From an uncultured Flavobacterium sp. (GTDB lineage Bacteria > Bacteroidota > Bacteroidia > Flavobacteriales > Flavobacteriaceae): a stretch of 6,609 nucleotides of DNA. The notes beneath the pieces were generated by a model. That model saw nothing but the letters and a program-made list of their open reading frames with translations, was not told where the DNA came from and searched no databases. Below are positions 5,399 through 6,609 of the stretch, one piece after another (position 1 is the first letter of the stretch; every line of letters starts with the position of its first letter). A program made the translations under genes and the position numbers. The DNA is taken from assembly GCA_946480635.1 (NCBI GenBank), contig CAMLKV010000126.1, forward strand, positions 1 to 6,609, read 5' to 3'.

Positions 5399-6109
5399 AT
5401 GAGCAAAAGACTCTTCATCCTAGTTTTTTTAATCGCCTCGACAATAACTAATGCACAGGTATTTAGCAAAAGTATGTTTGCCAGAAAACCTATTATAAAC
5501 CTTGAAAACTTTGACAAACAACGAATTCATTTTGGTTTCTATTTAGGCTTTAATAATTACGACTTTAAAATTGATAAGAAATTTGACGACAAAGACATCA
5601 TCGTTGATAGTCAAATGGGATTCAACGTTGGATTAATTGCTAATTTAAGACTAACAGAACATTTTGATTTGCGTTTTGAACCAGGCTTATCATATGGACA
5701 AAGAAACTTACACTTTCAAAACATATCAGACCCTGTTGATGCTTTAAGAGAAGTAAAATCTACTTATATACATTTCCCATTATTACTTAAATTTTCTTCC
5801 AAAAGAATTGGAAATGTGAAACCATATTTAATAGGTGGTGTTTCAAATTCCTTGAACCTTACAAGCAATTCAGATTCTGTAGATGATAATTCGGCAGATA
5901 GGTTTAGAATGGTTAACAACAGTAATAACTACGAACTAGGAGTTGGAATTGATTTATATTTTGAATATTTCAAATTTTCTCCATCAATAAGAGGTGTCTT
6001 TGGAATGAAAAATGAATTAATTCCTGACAATGATCCAAACAGTCCATGGACAGGAAATGTGGCTTCAATGTCAACTCGTGGCGTGTTTATTAATTTTGCT
6101 TTCCACTAA
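5399..6109 (+). CDS. porT: PorT/SprT-like outer-membrane beta-barrel protein (type IX secretion, gliding)
   Basis: The protein is 236 residues from ATG 5399; an upstream in-frame TTG at 5378 would lie inside menG and would spoil the signal peptide. Residues 1-19 are a Sec signal peptide (basic MSKR, hydrophobic LFILVFLIA, cleavage after TNA before Gln20, the common Bacteroidetes pattern). The mature part opens with ARKPIINLENFDKQRIHFGF and then alternating amphipathic strands (about 43-52, 73-83, 87-99, 121-131, 140-150, 166-178, 181-200), ending with a last strand whose final residues, FINFAFH, are aromatic-rich, as in outer-membrane barrels. PorT in Porphyromonas and SprT in Flavobacterium johnsoniae are needed for type IX secretion, and SprT also for gliding. 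I recall a ubiE-porT arrangement in other flavobacteria, which supports the call. A generic porin-family beta-barrel is the alternative. Confidence 0.82.
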   Translation: MSKRLFILVFLIASTITNAQVFSKSMFARKPIINLENFDKQRIHFGFYLGFNNYDFKIDKKFDDKDIIVDSQMGFNVGLIANLRLTEHFDLRFEPGLSYGQRNLHFQNISDPVDALREVKSTYIHFPLLLKFSSKRIGNVKPYLIGGVSNSLNLTSNSDSVDDNSADRFRMVNNSNNYELGVGIDLYFEYFKFSPSIRGVFGMKNELIPDNDPNSPWTGNVASMSTRGVFINFAFH

Positions 6110-6116
6110 GCAAGAG

Positions 6117-6608
6117 TTAAGTTCCTCTCCTAAATTCACTTAATACAATTGCTGTTGCTGTTGCAACATTCAAACTTTCTGTCACTTGCAAATCACCAAA
6201 TCTTGGAATGGCAATTTTGTGGGTTGCAATTTTTTCAATTTCTGAAGAAATTCCATTGGCTTCGTTTCCTAAAACAATAACCGCATTTTGCTGTAAATTG
6301 GTTTTATAAATGTTTTCTCCATCCATAAAAGTCCCATATACTGGTAACCTTAACTCCTGTAAAGTTTCTTTCAAATCTACATAGCTTACGTTCACTCTAG
6401 ATATTGAGCCCATCGTTGCTTGAACAACTTTTGGGTTGTATAAATCGACAGTTTGTTCAGAGCAAATTAATTGTTTTATTCCAAACCAATCACAAAGTCG
6501 AATTATTGTACCAAGATTGCCAGGATCTCTAACATCATCAAGCGCAACAATCAATCCTTCTTTGATTATTTTTTTATCCTTCGGAATTTTAAAAATTGCA
6601 AGACTATC
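6117..6608 (-). CDS. SpoU/TrmH-family RNA 2'-O-ribose methyltransferase, 3' part
   Basis: This SPOUT-class enzyme methylates a ribose 2'-OH in tRNA or rRNA using SAM bound in a trefoil knot. The frame is open to the right edge, giving 163 visible residues; from the family, about 80 N-terminal residues (a substrate-binding SpoU_sub_bind-type domain) lie beyond the window. The TTG at 6554 is internal, because DSLAIFKIPKDKKIIKEG precedes it in frame. The three SpoU motifs are complete: motif 1 DDVRDPGNLGTIIRLCDWFG with Asn31 and the catalytic Arg37, motif 2 VLGNEANGIS (112-121), and motif 3 IAIPRFG...ESLNVATATAI (132-153). The visible part cannot say which RNA or position is modified. It faces porT tail to tail with 7 nt between stop codons and no hairpin between them. 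Confidence 0.93.
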   Translation of the reverse strand, partial: DSLAIFKIPKDKKIIKEGLIVALDDVRDPGNLGTIIRLCDWFGIKQLICSEQTVDLYNPKVVQATMGSISRVNVSYVDLKETLQELRLPVYGTFMDGENIYKTNLQQNAVIVLGNEANGISSEIEKIATHKIAIPRFGDLQVTESLNVATATAIVLSEFRRGT

Positions 6609-6609
6609 A

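Overview
The window is AT-rich and looks like chromosomal DNA from a member of the Flavobacteriaceae, probably Flavobacterium or a close relative. The reasons are the protein sequences (flavobacterial-type EtfAB, a BFN-UVR protein, a 2TM protein, a PorT-like outer-membrane protein), the Bacteroidetes-type -7 boxes (TAnnTTTG) and the A-rich, Shine-Dalgarno-poor start regions. No mobile element, tRNA, rRNA or CRISPR array is visible.

Layout: (1) 1-1660 holds the 3' part of etfB and all of etfA, the two subunits of electron transfer flavoprotein. A 145-nt spacer packed with inverted TTTAGAT/ATCTAAA repeats separates them, and a clear intrinsic terminator follows etfA. (2) 1661-4162 is a nucleotide and folate cluster: a 184-nt leader, a BFN-domain protein with a UVR tail, thyA (1 nt gap), a small two-TM membrane protein, and folA (overlapping by 1 nt). 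ThyA oxidises methylene-THF to DHF and FolA reduces DHF back to THF, so the cluster encodes both halves of the thymidylate cycle. (3) 4163-4662 is a 500-nt region without a protein gene. It holds a hairpin whose T-tract lies on the minus strand, a minus-strand -7 box about 140-160 nt upstream of it, a foldable segment between them, and a diverged duplication of the putative promoter region. (4) 4663-6109 is menG/ubiE (last methylation step of menaquinone) followed 4 nt later by a PorT/SprT-like outer-membrane protein of the type IX secretion and gliding system. (5) 6117-6608, on the minus strand, is the 3' part of a SpoU/TrmH-family RNA 2'-O-methyltransferase gene, converging on porT with only 7 nt between the stop codons.

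The protein genes are ordinary flavobacterial housekeeping genes. The most interesting signal is the candidate minus-strand structured RNA at about 4164-4328. Its long helix needs two G.U pairs that exist only on that strand, its promoter-proximal segment is duplicated in diverged form at 4446-4484, and it shares a terminator hairpin with the oppositely oriented folA operon. Secondary items are the REP-like spacer inside the etf operon and the leader upstream of the BFN gene, which carries a perfect palindrome and a possible 24-codon leader ORF.
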